Origin: Agapetus fuscipes
Lineage: Eukaryota; Arthropoda; Insecta; Trichoptera; Glossosomatidae
Assembly (NCBI GenBank): GCA_951799405.1
Contig: OX637361.1
Span: forward strand, 10,142,170 to 10,206,169
Direction of reading: 5' to 3'
Length of the DNA stretch: 64,000 bases
This document shows, piece after piece, positions 1-10,700 of this stretch. Made by a program: the position numbers and the translations under genes. The notes beneath the pieces were generated by a model. That model saw only the letters and a list, made by a program, of their open reading frames with translations. It searched no databases and was not told the DNA's origin. How positions within the stretch are numbered: position 1 is the first letter of the stretch; the number at the start of each line of letters is the position of its first letter.

Positions 1-1060
1 AACTGGTGATTAGCTCCTTTCGGAAATTTACTACGAACTATGGCTATTCTGTTGGCTGCCATTTGTAAATAATTTTATAGATTAGCTTTAGGTACTTTTG
101 TGTGTTGTCAGGGAACATTGAAATCGTTCCAAGAACCCTCAAAAAACGATAGAGAATTGTAATTTTTGTAAAAAGGTAGCTAAGGATTCATTTTAGTTTA
201 ATATTTACGATAGTTTTATTTCTTGCAAGCAATAGCATATCACTTTTGTGCGATGTTTGGCCGATATACGGGTCACTTGGAGATTTAAACTTGAACGGTT
301 CTCAAAAAACATCGGAGAAATTTTGTTTTATAGTGTACAAATAGGTAATTTAGTTAGAATTAGGATTTCTTGACTACATTTGTTTTTATGTATGTAAATA
401 TCTTCTACAGTTTTTTTGTAAAATTTCAATGGTTTTCCGAATTAACCCTTTGGAAAAAGATTGAATAATGAAGTTTCTTTATTCTTCTAAAAAATTAAGT
501 GGCGCCACCGAGAAAGAGTGGGAAAATGTGGTCCTTTGGGAAAGGGAAGCCGTTTTCCGGGATTCTACTTTCGTAGGTCCGTGTGTGGATTTTCCACGGT
601 ATGTTGATGTAGGGATGAAATTATCACTGCTTTGAGTGGAAATTGATGTAAGGGGAAGAAATGCTGGCCTTTTTCTTGGAAAAGGGAGCGCATTTTCTTG
701 AGATGTTACGTTTCGTAAATCTGGGATCTGATATGCACTTTTGTGTATAAGATGACACTTAAAGCCTTGTTCATTTTGTCGAAGGAGGAAAATGTCTGTG
801 AGTACAGACGTGTTTGAGGCTCGAAAGAGCCGGTGTATTTGTAATATTTTGTTTGTGTATTCCATATTCACTTCAAGATGTTTTATATGGAATGTTCCAC
901 TCTTTTTCGAGTGAGTTCGTAGTGGATTTTACGCACTAACATATTAAATATTTTGAGCGAGTCTTGGATGTTGTCTCTATAATATGTATTTTTTTTTTGT
1001 ATTCAGCTCAGAGCGTATTGTTATATAATAGTCGACTCCTGTAACGAGTTATGACTTGGT
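1..1060. other. No gene recognised, AT-rich start of window
   Basis: No convincing coding region, RNA or known repeat was seen here. A 130-codon minus-strand frame at 479-871 resembles no family I know and has no splice or codon support, so I do not call it. The stretch could be intron, UTR or decayed repeat belonging to something left of the window. Confidence 0.4.
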
Positions 1061-1489
1061 TAATATAAGTACCAGTGTAAGATATGTTTTGATTGCTGTG
1101 ATTATTATTTATTGTTTAGAGTTTTCGACATGTTTTGGTGAAGAAAAAAGGCCTTGTTACAATATCGCTTTTAATCCGCGTCTTGTCGGTTATTGGAACC
1201 ACCTTGAAAATTCCCAAACCAAATCGATAATTCTCACAGCCACCAGTTTTCTTCTTCCTTCTTTCTGGTGTGTTGATAGGACAGAAGGATGTTCCTGTAA
1301 ATCCCCTTTCCCTTTTTGTGTTCCCATAAAATTTTCAATTTTCTTAATGGCCAAAGACCTGATGTTGTGTGTGAAGACTGTTGTGTTGCTCCTGGTTTTC
1401 TTTCTTTATTTTTGTGAGAAAGGGGAATGTTATGTTATTTTATAACATATAAAAAAAACAATCCCGAAGTGTGCAGTGTGTGTTTGTGG

Positions 1490-1925
1490 GCCGAACGGAG
1501 CCGAATGGTCACGGAAGCGGCCGAACTGCGCCGCGTGATGTGATCGGGCCGTCGGTCATCAGTTCCCGGCAAGATGTCAACGGATTAAGACGTCAGCGAC
1601 CAAGCACCAAGCGGTGCAAGAGGGGGCACTACAATGGAGCTCCCTCCTCCCCATCTGCTTGGATTTCCTGCCAGCAAGGCACCCGCCTTGTGGACCAGAG
1701 GCATAGGAGACATAGCGCATAGGAGCGCACACTCAGGGGCTCCCACGTGCGGAGGCGTCCGCCTCGTGAACCGCCGCTAGCCTGGGGCGCTGCCCAGGCC
1801 TTCCGTTTAGAACTCCAGCCAACGGAATACGGAGTGTTCTAGTGACAACCTGCAGGTCGTGCCATTCCCTAAATTCCCCTTTTTCCCCATTTAAGTAAAG
1901 TCAATAAACCCTTATTTGTTCATGT
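1490..1925 (+). other. GC-rich block ending in a polyadenylation-like signal
   Basis: This block is clearly richer in G and C than its neighbours. It ends in a pyrimidine-rich stretch and 'caataaaccc' near 1900, like the 3' end of a transcript or an LTR. An 83-codon frame (1471-1722) crosses it but shows no domain. No partner copy is present in the window, so LTR status cannot be shown. It could be a solo LTR, the 3' end of an upstream gene, or an acquired GC-rich repeat. Confidence 0.3.
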
Positions 1926-2068
1926 CAAACTTATCTTTTAATTATACAACCTTCCCAAGATATAAGTAAGCAATACCGAAGGAAAGAACCCCACGCCCTG
2001 AGAGTGATGCTGATGAGAGCTAGCCGGATGTAAGTATCCTGAAGATACCTTTCAATCCAAACATAACA

Positions 2069-2158
2069 TAGTCCCAAAGGGTTTCGCATGTGGTGAGTGG
2101 AACCTGAGCTCTCGGCATGGAATGCAAGCACACTACCAACTGAGCTACCGACCGATCC
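2069..2158 (-). repeat. SINE-B, internally deleted copy
   Basis: The 3' part of SINE-B ('tttcgcatgtggtgagtgg') is fused directly to the tRNA-like head ('actaccaactgagctaccga', reverse strand). The ~200-bp middle seen in the 15.3-kb and 16.4-kb copies is missing. Confidence 0.7.
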
Positions 2159-2732
2159 GTCTGGTATGGATATGCCATGAGGTCACCCTCAGATACAGGT
2201 CTTACGAAGCATTTTTTCTCAAAGACCTCTAGAGATTTCTCTTATTTCTGAGTCAGACTCTACGCTTTATACCCGTTCAACACAACTAATCGAACGATTG
2301 AAATGTATATCTTAAATTATCAGATGCGGACTGCATTCTTTTAGCGCTTTTTATCGTAAAAAGTCTTATTAAAATCGTAATATATACTACATGTGAACAA
2401 AGAAAATTAAATTTCCTCCATGCCGCATAATGTCACGTATAATGGACATCTTTATATCCACTTTTATCCAATATTTTATGAAGAAACCGCATACATTATT
2501 CATAGAGCAATATTATGTCATCCGCATAAAACGTTCCGTTCTTTATTGAATACATAATCTAAGTATTGAAGAGCTTAATCGCGCAAATAAATCAAATACA
2601 GTTTTATCTTCCTCATAAAACTTTAACTACTTTCAGTAATCTATTCGATTTCAGAGTTTCGTATCGAGAAATACTAATCTAAGTATTTTTTCTTGCATAA
2701 CAAATTTTAAGCATTTTCTATCTATCTTCTAG

Positions 2733-2797
2733 TCCAGTCGATAGCTCAGTTGGTAGAGTGCTTGCATTCCATGCCGTGAGCTCGGGGAGTATGACCA
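2733..2797 (+). repeat. SINE-B, tRNA-like head only
   Basis: A tRNA-like head with a polymerase III A-box ('atagctcagttggtagagtg') is followed by the family's 'catgccgtgagctcggg'. The B-box and body are absent, so this is a truncated copy and not a tRNA gene. Confidence 0.7.
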
Positions 2798-2937
2798 CAA
2801 ACATTGGGACGCGAGAATTGTGTATATGAGGTAGAACCCGATGGATGAAAGAGGTGGTATTCCTACGAAAATACTAAAATCGCAATTAAAACATGAAAAT
2901 TGAGATGAGGAATGTGAATATTTCAGATGATTATTTA

Positions 2938-5900
2938 TTATTTATTATTATTTATTAAGAGGTGCAATACAGACAATTTGTACATATAAACAATAAAAAA
3001 AAAAAAAATAATAAGCAACAGTAACACAAATAACCAATCATCCAAACTATGCACACTACATCAATAGACACAAGCATACATCTTCACACAAACATCACGC
3101 AGGCAATCACAGCTATACAACACTAGAAGCATACACAGCATTCACACCATTACAATATTTCTTTAAAATAAATCTAATACACACATAAATTTGTCACTTG
3201 CCCCCAAACAATTAAAAAAAAAGAACAAAAAAAATAAAACAAAAATAAAGTAAAAAATAAAAATAGAAAGTGAAAATGAAAAATAAAAAATTGAAAATTG
3301 AAAAATAGAAGAATAGCCCGATACTCAACCCACCCCAGAAACAATATCAGATCCAAAAATAAGTAAACGTACTTGTTTTTTGAATTTATATTTAGTGGTC
3401 TCAAATAGTTCACACTGCGAAAAGCTCTTATTATAAACATCACACATTCTATAGGTTGGATTTCTCGAACCTGCAAAGGTATTGGTTTTATGGAGATAAA
3501 ATGGAAAACAAGACCTAGTGAGATTAGGTAATCTAAAATTGATTTTATTTAAAATATTGGGCGCGTCAAACTCAGATACACACACCTTTCTGAGATTACA
3601 AACATCTATCAAAGTTCTTCTTGATTCAAGTTTAGGTAGTGTTTCAAATAAAGTACTATTGGGGAGTCTTTTCTTCATCAATTTAATAAAACGTGTTTGA
3701 GTTCTTTCAATCTGATCAATATATTTCTTAAAATGTGGATTCCACACGGTCGAACAGTATTCAAGCTTAGAACGAATAAGTGACATGTACAAAAACAAAG
3801 AAGATTCACCAAATTTGAAAGGTTTAGTAGTCCTCAAGATGAAACCCAGTAATTTATTACTTTCCTCAGTGATTTTATTTACATGTTCGTCGAAGTTAAG
3901 TTTAGAATCAAATGTGATACCCAAATCCCTAATCCTATGAACCCTCAATAAACTGTAGCCATTTATATTGTAATTGTGGTCAATTTTCACTTTATTTTTT
4001 GTAAATGTAATTGAATTACACTTATTGAGGTTCAAAAACAAATTATTATTAAAACAATAATCATGTAATCTATTTAAATCCTCATTAAGCAATTCACAGT
4101 CGTATGATGATCGAATTTGGCGGAAAATTTTGAGATCATCTGCAAATAATAGGAACTCAGAATGTCTAAAGCAGCTACCAATATCATTAACGAATATAGT
4201 AAACAACAATGGACCCAAAACAGAGCCCTGTGGAACACCAGAAGTAATTACGATGCTTTCCGATGAGTATCCATTTAGTTTGACAGTCATTAGTCTATTA
4301 GAAATATAAGATGAAATCCATCTCAAAAGGCTTCCATGTATACCATGAGTTTCCAACTTTCTCAATAATATACGATGATCAACTTTGTCGAAAGCCTTTT
4401 GGAAATCTGTATAAATTGCATCTACCTGAACTCGACCGTCCAACGCAGAAAACAGATAGTCACAGTATGAGATAAGATTAGTGACCGTCGATCTACCTCG
4501 TATAAAACCATGCTGTTCAATCAGCAGATACGGCTTAAGAAAGAATGTCATTTGTTCTCTAACAATAGATTCGAAAATCTTTGATATGGAAGATAAAATT
4601 GATATAGGCCTATAATTCCTTACGTCTGATCTGTCACCTGACTTGTACAAAGGAGTCACATTAGCTGCTTTCCATTTACGTGGAAAATAGCCTTCATCGA
4701 TACTTTTTTTAAATATAATATATAAAGGCTTAACAATATGACTAGCACATCTTTTCAAGAAAATTGGAGCAATTCTGTCTGGGCCAACACCCTTTGTTTC
4801 ATCAACATTAGATAAAATTTTGTAAATTTCAGATTTAAGAATTTTGATAGAAGAAAGACACGAATTAGTGCCTGTTGGTTGAAAATCGATTGAAGTTTGG
4901 TCGGGTAAATCGTTTGGCGAAAAAACAGAGCTAAAAAAAGCAGAGAATAAATTTGCTATACCCTCCGGTTCATTGCAAGTCAAATCACCATTGTTCATAC
5001 TTTTCGGATAGCCTGTAGATTGTTTTAAAGAATTTACATATGAAAAGAAGGATTTTACATTATTCTTGAGAGAACACTCAATGTTGTTAATATACAATTT
5101 AAAATCATTTGCCTGAGATGACTTGAACTGAGCTCTCAGTTGAGAAAACAAGTTGCGATCAAATGAATTATTATATTTTTTCCATTTGTACCAAGCTCTA
5201 CCTTTCTTTCTGAATAAATCAATGGTTTTAGATGAAAACCACTTTGGAAATTTTTTACATGATGTTTTTTTAACAGGAGTGTGTTTTTCTATAATATTGA
5301 GTATAAATTTATAGAATAAATCTACCATCTCATCAACTGAACCATCGCCCAAAATCACACTCCAATGAACGCTCTGAAGTTCGAAATTAATCTCAGAAAA
5401 ATTGGATTTGAAGTAATTTAATCTCGGTAACTCACTATGAGACAAATCGTTGACATTAAAAAAGTGAAATCCTATTAAAAGCGATGGATGGTGCGAGTCC
5501 TCACTCACCAAAGGAGAGTCACACTTAGACACTGAACATGCAATGGAAGATAAAATCAAGTCCAGCATTATCCCGTTGTCATTTAAAATTTCATTGTATT
5601 GGGACAAATTTAGAAATGAAATAGACTCAATTAAAAGTTGAGCTATAGGTCCAGAATAAGAACCAGGAACAAAAAATGAATTATTGTCAGTACCTCTAGT
5701 CCATTGAATTGATGGAACATTAAAGTCACCAATAAGGCAAATGTTTTTCTTGTGATTGAACCCAATATAACGCTCAGTCAAGTCTCTAAAAAAATTGTCA
5801 TAAGGCTCAAATGATGAAGAAGGTGGTATGTACACCACACCAAGTAATAAAGAGGGTGAACCGTTAGAACGAGAGCCTGAAGCTGAAAAACATAAATCAA

Positions 5901-6263
5901 TAAATAAACTCTCAGCAATACCATTCCAAATAGATGAGCATACACAAGCCAAAGCACGATTTACAGCCAGTAGTACTCCGCCACCATCCTTCTTACCACT
6001 AGAAACAAAATCTCTGTCTCTACGGTAGACAGTATATTCGTTAAAAAAGAGTTCATTATCAAACACACCCTCATTCAACCAAGTCTCCGTCAAAACCACA
6101 ATATCATAGTTATTTGTTAACAAATTTTCTCTGAAATCAATAAGTTTTGATTTTAAGCCACGACAGTTTTGATAAAACACCTTTATAGAACCTTTTTCAT
6201 TTGAATTATTAATGTTAATCGTATAAAAAATACCAAAGGATGATGAAGTGCTTGATCGAAACC
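2938..6263 (-). mobile_element. Non-LTR retrotransposon (LINE), Jockey/CR1-like, 5' incomplete
   Basis: This is a minus-strand LINE carrying one endonuclease-reverse transcriptase frame (3325-6263). After the stop comes a ~385-bp AT-rich 3' region ending in a (TAAATAA)n-type tail around 2938-2960. The open frame continues in phase upstream of 6180 to a TAG near 6264, without a clear ATG. No ORF1 (gag-like) frame was found further upstream, so the copy is probably 5' truncated. The lack of internal stops in more than 950 codons suggests a fairly recent insertion. Clade assignment (Jockey, CR1 or Daphne group) is from motif style only. Confidence 0.9.
3325..6180 (-). CDS. LINE ORF2: APE-type endonuclease and reverse transcriptase
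   Basis: The ORF2-like polyprotein nicks target DNA and primes reverse transcription there. The first ~230 residues form the endonuclease domain, with 'FYQNCRGL', 'LTETWL' (catalytic Glu), 'GDFNVP' and 'SEDSHHPSL'. The reverse transcriptase follows with 'NYRPISILSSISKIFE', 'YTDFQKAFDKVDH', 'SGVPQGSVLGPLLF' and the catalytic 'FADD' box. A C-terminal domain contains 'LEYCSTVWNPHF'. The listed start codon is GTG and the frame stays open ~80 bp upstream, so the true N-terminus is unknown. There are no stops across 951 codons. Confidence 0.93.
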   Translation of the reverse strand: MFYQNCRGLKSKLIDFRENLLTNNYDIVVLTETWLNEGVFDNELFFNEYTVYRRDRDFVSSGKKDGGGVLLAVNRALACVCSSIWNGIAESLFIDLCFSASGSRSNGSPSLLLGVVYIPPSSSFEPYDNFFRDLTERYIGFNHKKNICLIGDFNVPSIQWTRGTDNNSFFVPGSYSGPIAQLLIESISFLNLSQYNEILNDNGIMLDLILSSIACSVSKCDSPLVSEDSHHPSLLIGFHFFNVNDLSHSELPRLNYFKSNFSEINFELQSVHWSVILGDGSVDEMVDLFYKFILNIIEKHTPVKKTSCKKFPKWFSSKTIDLFRKKGRAWYKWKKYNNSFDRNLFSQLRAQFKSSQANDFKLYINNIECSLKNNVKSFFSYVNSLKQSTGYPKSMNNGDLTCNEPEGIANLFSAFFSSVFSPNDLPDQTSIDFQPTGTNSCLSSIKILKSEIYKILSNVDETKGVGPDRIAPIFLKRCASHIVKPLYIIFKKSIDEGYFPRKWKAANVTPLYKSGDRSDVRNYRPISILSSISKIFESIVREQMTFFLKPYLLIEQHGFIRGRSTVTNLISYCDYLFSALDGRVQVDAIYTDFQKAFDKVDHRILLRKLETHGIHGSLLRWISSYISNRLMTVKLNGYSSESIVITSGVPQGSVLGPLLFTIFVNDIGSCFRHSEFLLFADDLKIFRQIRSSYDCELLNEDLNRLHDYCFNNNLFLNLNKCNSITFTKNKVKIDHNYNINGYSLLRVHRIRDLGITFDSKLNFDEHVNKITEESNKLLGFILRTTKPFKFGESSLFLYMSLIRSKLEYCSTVWNPHFKKYIDQIERTQTRFIKLMKKRLPNSTLFETLPKLESRRTLIDVCNLRKVCVSEFDAPNILNKINFRLPNLTRSCFPFYLHKTNTFAGSRNPTYRMCDVYNKSFSQCELFETTKYKFKKQVRLLIFGSDIVSGVG

Positions 6264-6463
6264 GATGGGGCTACGACGTATATTTATTATGTGACATTTT
6301 TTATCGCTATTATATGACCACATTAAAAAAATCAAATTATTCATTACCACAGTAACATAATATAATAAATAGTAACTGGGTACATCACAAATTCGGCAAT
6401 AAAGAAATTCATTGAGTATAGGAGAGTATCGGGGTGCAAATATAGTGCTTACAATAATGATGA

Positions 6464-6774
6464 TGATGATTTTTTTTTATAGCGCCGTTTCGTAAACCCT
6501 GTCACTCCAAGGGCGTCCGCTGCATTAGCGCAGCGAAGTAGTGTGTCTTGAGTATTGTTTTGAAATTCGCTGTGTTTGAGCCTCGGACTCCAGGTGGCAG
6601 CAGGTTCCAGGAGGATGGACCCGCCACAGCGAACGCTCGATTTCCGAAGACTGTGGATACTCTCCTAGTCGGCTCGCTCACTAACGTTTTTGCGCCCTTA
6701 TCCGCCGAACGTAGTGTGAGTCCTCTCTCATGTAGATCGTACATGTTTTGATGACAAATAATAAAAAAAAACAC
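6464..6774 (-). pseudogene. LINE 3'-end fragment (CR1/L2-like reverse transcriptase C-terminus)
   Basis: The minus-strand frame at 6502-6774 carries 'FGNRAFAVAGPSSWNLLPP' and a following 'FKTILKTHYF'. This is the conserved C-terminal signature of CR1/L2/Rex-type LINE polymerases. A (TCA)n tail ('gatgatgatgat' on +) follows on its 3' side. The catalytic domain is absent, so this is a 5'-truncated dead copy. It is related to the fragment at 25305-25640. Confidence 0.8.
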
Positions 6775-6839
6775 ATAAATATTCGGTCGAAAAACTTACA
6801 GAAGAAATCTGTGTACGCTCTTCTTAATCATATGTCTGT

Positions 6840-6965
6840 AAGTGATATACTTGTTGGCCGATTCTCATACTTATCAAATATGTGTACAAAATTTCATGAG
6901 AATCCGTAAAGCCGTTTCGGAGAAGTGTGACCACGAACATTGTGACGCGAGAATTATATATCTGA
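6840..6965 (+). repeat. Dispersed repeat fragment
   Basis: The segment contains 'tgtgaccacgaacattgtga' and 'cgcgagaatt'. A shorter related piece ('tatgaccacaaacattggga') lies at 2789-2825 next to the SINE-B head. It looks like the 3' end of a dispersed element whose class I cannot assign. Confidence 0.45.
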
Positions 6966-7063
6966 GATTTTGTATTTCTTCAACATGTTGTCTTTGACAG
7001 GTCTATGTTTAACTAATCTGGCCGACAGTTTTGTCTCATCTTTTATTTCTAGAATCTATAATC

Positions 7064-7296
7064 TGTAATGTATAATTATGATATGATTATTTAGAGTAGG
7101 TAATATCATATATAAGGTAATGTATTATTGTAATATAATATTATTAGAGATTATTATTGCTTCACTGGTCAGTCTGGTTTTGTCTCTCGCCTTGTAAACA
7201 CTGAAATGGAATAATACATCACATTGAAACCAAGACTCATCTGTTCGTCTGATTGATATCCCCCATCCACAATAAACATCCCCAAAATACATCACA
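7064..7296 (+). repeat. 5' LTR of the 7-12 kb Gypsy element
   Basis: The 233-bp repeat starts TGTAATG and ends ATCACA, and is identical by eye to 11866-12098. It should hold the element's promoter, but no clear TATA box is called. Confidence 0.93.
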
Positions 7297-7297
7297 G

Positions 7298-7310
7298 TGG
7301 CGCAGTCAGG
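7298..7310 (+). other. Primer-binding site, probably tRNA-Ser
   Basis: 'tggcgcagtcagg' begins two bases after the 5' LTR. Its first ten bases are complementary to the 3' end of an insect tRNA-Ser (…GACTGCG plus CCA). This primer is known for several insect Gypsy elements of the 17.6/297 type. The tRNA match is from general knowledge and was not searched. Confidence 0.75.
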
Positions 7311-7768
7311 ATAAAGAAGAACCATATAAAACGGGATAAAAAAATTTTTTTTGGAAGAAATAAAATAATATTGTTGCAAGAGCAACATGTGGGAATCTTC
7401 GAGAAGGAAGAAGGATCTGAAGACTGAGGATCACGAAGCCAGCTGAGGCGAGGTTGCTGCAGGGAGAACTGGAAGAAGTCTGAAGAGAAGGAGCGGTTTT
7501 CTTCAAGAGGAAGAGAACTCACGGAGCCAAGAGGAATCGCTGCAGGGAGTTACTGCAGCGGTTTTTTTTTTCAAGAGGAGAGGATCCAACTGGGGCGGAG
7601 TGCTGCAGGGAGTACTGCAGGAGCTGGGAGCCTTGAGGGTCGGTTTCCTGGAGGTGACTGCTGCAGGGAGTGGAAGCCACTTTCTGAGGGTCACGTAGGC
7701 GTTTCCTGGACTGTCGGACGCAGAAGCAGATAAGATTTTTGTTTTCTTTCTTTCTGCCGTTTCAGACT

Positions 7769-10700
7769 ATGGAGGGAACACTGAGGAGTCTAAGTCCTTT
7801 TTGCCATAGGACTGGAGATTGGGATGTCTTCAGACTTCGGCTCGACCAAGTCCTCATTTTGTATGATGAGAAGTTTTTAACTGAAGAACGCAGAAGGGCT
7901 GTTCTATTATCGTCTCTCACCAGGGAGACTTTTCAGACGGTGTCTGATCTATGTTTTCCGAAAAAGATTTCGGAGGCAAAATTCGAGGAGTTGATTGATA
8001 TTATTGGGGGTCATTGTGGGGTAAAAAAAAATATATTTGAGTATAGGGAGTCATTTTATTCATGTAAACAGCTCGAAACCGAGTCAATTAAGGATTATAT
8101 AGCTAGATTGAAAAAAATTGCGGTAGACTGTAAATTTGAGGATAGATTGGAGGCAAATTTGAAGGATATATTTTTAATAGGTATCAGACAGAACAAAATA
8201 AAGCAGAGAATATTTTTAAAAGCAACGGAATTGAAATTATCTGAATGTGTAGAATTAGCGAGAACAATGGAACATTTGTGTGGTCAAAACAATTCAGAAA
8301 GTATAAATTTAATGAGTTCGTGTAATTCGAGGGATTCCACAGAAACTCGGAAGTCAAGGGATAGACAGCGAAATTCTGAAATCAAGCGAAATAATTCAAA
8401 TGATAGTAAGAAATCTATTTTTAGACATGCAAGTATTTCAAGTGATAGGAATAATAATTATAAATGCTTTAACTGTGGTAAATTCGGTCATAAACAAAAT
8501 GCATGCAAGTTTTTAAATAAAAATAATAATAATATTAAATGCTTTAAATGTAACAAATCTGGTCATTATGCAAATAAATGCAAGTTTCGAAGAATAAATA
8601 CAATAATGGCCATTAATGAGATGGATGGTCCCATTTTTTTAAACGTAAAGGTAAATGATACAGATCTAAAAATGATTTTAGATACGGGTTCTGGGGTGAC
8701 TATTATTCCTTGGCACATATTTAATGAACATTTTTCAAATATTAAGTTAGAACATTGTGATTTGAAATTATCAAGCTATGATGGTACTCAACTACAAGTA
8801 AAAGGTCGTAAGTACATGAGAGTAGAATATCAAGGAAGTAAAGAGTACATAGAAATAATTGTTGTATATAAAGGGTCGTCTTCTTTATTAGGTCGGAATT
8901 TTTTGAATACTTTTAAAATAAATTCATTCAATGTTAGCGATAATATTTATTCAGTAGGAAATAATAATACGAATTATAATGCAGATTTTTTTTCTAGTAT
9001 GAGAAAAAAATATCCAGCTGTTTTTGAGAGTAAAGCAGGTACTTTTAAAAATTTTGAAGCGGAGATAGAAGTTATAAAAGACTTTAAGGCAAAATTTGTT
9101 AACCCGAGGCCAATTCCTTTTAATTTGAGAATAAGGGTAGAAAAAGAAATAGATCGCATGTTACAAGAAGGTATTATTGAGAAAGTAGAGACTAGTGAAA
9201 TGGCAAGTCCAATAGTGATTGTGAAAAAAAAAAATGATGAAATCAGAATATGTGCCGATTTTAAAAATACTTTGAATCCAATGTTAAAAAAAATAAAGTA
9301 CCCGTTACCTAGAGTAGAAGATTTAATAAATAGAGTAAATGGAGCAAAATTTTATGCAAAATTAGATTTGAGAAATGCTTTTTCTCAAATTAGGTTGTCG
9401 GAGGAGTCGAGAAATCTTTGTGTGATTTCGTCACCATTTGGGTTATTTAGGTACAAGGTACTTCCTTTTGGTCTCACGACGTCACCAGCGATATTTAGCA
9501 GAGCTTTATATTCGGCAATTCAAGGGTTGGATGCGATAGCATTTATGGATGATTTGTTAATTTATGGGAATACATTGCAAGAATTGGAGAAGGCAACGGA
9601 AGAGGTAATTAAGCGTTTAGAACGTAGTGGATTTAGTGTTAATTTACAAAAATGTGAATTTGGGTTGACAGAAGTTGAATATTTGGGATTTCAAATATCG
9701 AGGGATGGTGTGAAACCACTTCAACATAAAGTTGAAGCTATAAAAAACTTGAAAACTCCAAGTGACATATCGGAGGTACGCTCTTTTTTAGGTGCAATAA
9801 ATTATTATAGAATTTTTATAAGAGATTTAGCTAGCGTTTTGCAGCCGTTGTACAAACTATTAGAAAAAGGAGCAAAATTTAGCTGGACAAAAGAATGTCA
9901 ATTAGCTTTCGATAAAGTAAAAGCTATTTTAGTCTCCGATAGGATTCTGGTACATTATAATCCAGAGTTACCGGTGAAGGTAATTACTGACGCAAGTGAC
10001 CAAGGTCTATCGGCGATAATTTGTCATCAATACGAGAACGGATTAGAAAGACCAATTGCGTATGCGAGTAGAACTTTGTCGAATACAGAGAAAAAATATT
10101 CTATTTTAGATAAAGAGGCATGTGCTATTATATTCGCATTAAAAAAGTTTTTTCAATATATTTATGGGAGGCAGTTTATTCTAGTTTGCGACAACAAGCC
10201 ATTGGTTCACATTTTGGGTGAACATAAAAACATACCTATACTGGCAGCTAATAGATTACAAAGATATGCATTAATTTTGCAAGGATTTGATTATACTATT
10301 GAATATGTTCCGTCAAAGGATAATAAAGCAGATTTTTTGTCGAGGTTACCAATGAGTAGTACGGATAATGAGGGGGAAGATAATATTGAGATCATAAATG
10401 AGATAAACATTGAGGATGTTGAAGGAGAATTTTTAAACTGTATTGCAGTAGAAACAAATTTAAATGTAGAATGCATCAAGAAAGCATCTCGTAATGACAA
10501 GGTCATTTGTGAGATAAAGGAGTATTTAAAAACAGGGTGGCCAAATAAATCCAAAATGACAAATGGATTGGTAAAATGGTGGTTTTTAAGAGAAAAGTTA
10601 AGCGAATCAAATGATTGTTTATTTTATGAAAACAGATTGGTAATACCATTGGCATTAAGGGAAGATATTTTGAAGTTTATTCACAAATCTCACATGGGAA

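Noticed and set aside
479..871. 130-codon minus-strand gene
   Set aside because: No homology, AT-rich surroundings, no splice or promoter context; expected by chance at this size.
1056..1445. 129-codon + strand secreted or membrane protein
   Set aside because: Hydrophobic stretches come from T-rich DNA. The listed start is not ATG (TTG), and no family is recognised.
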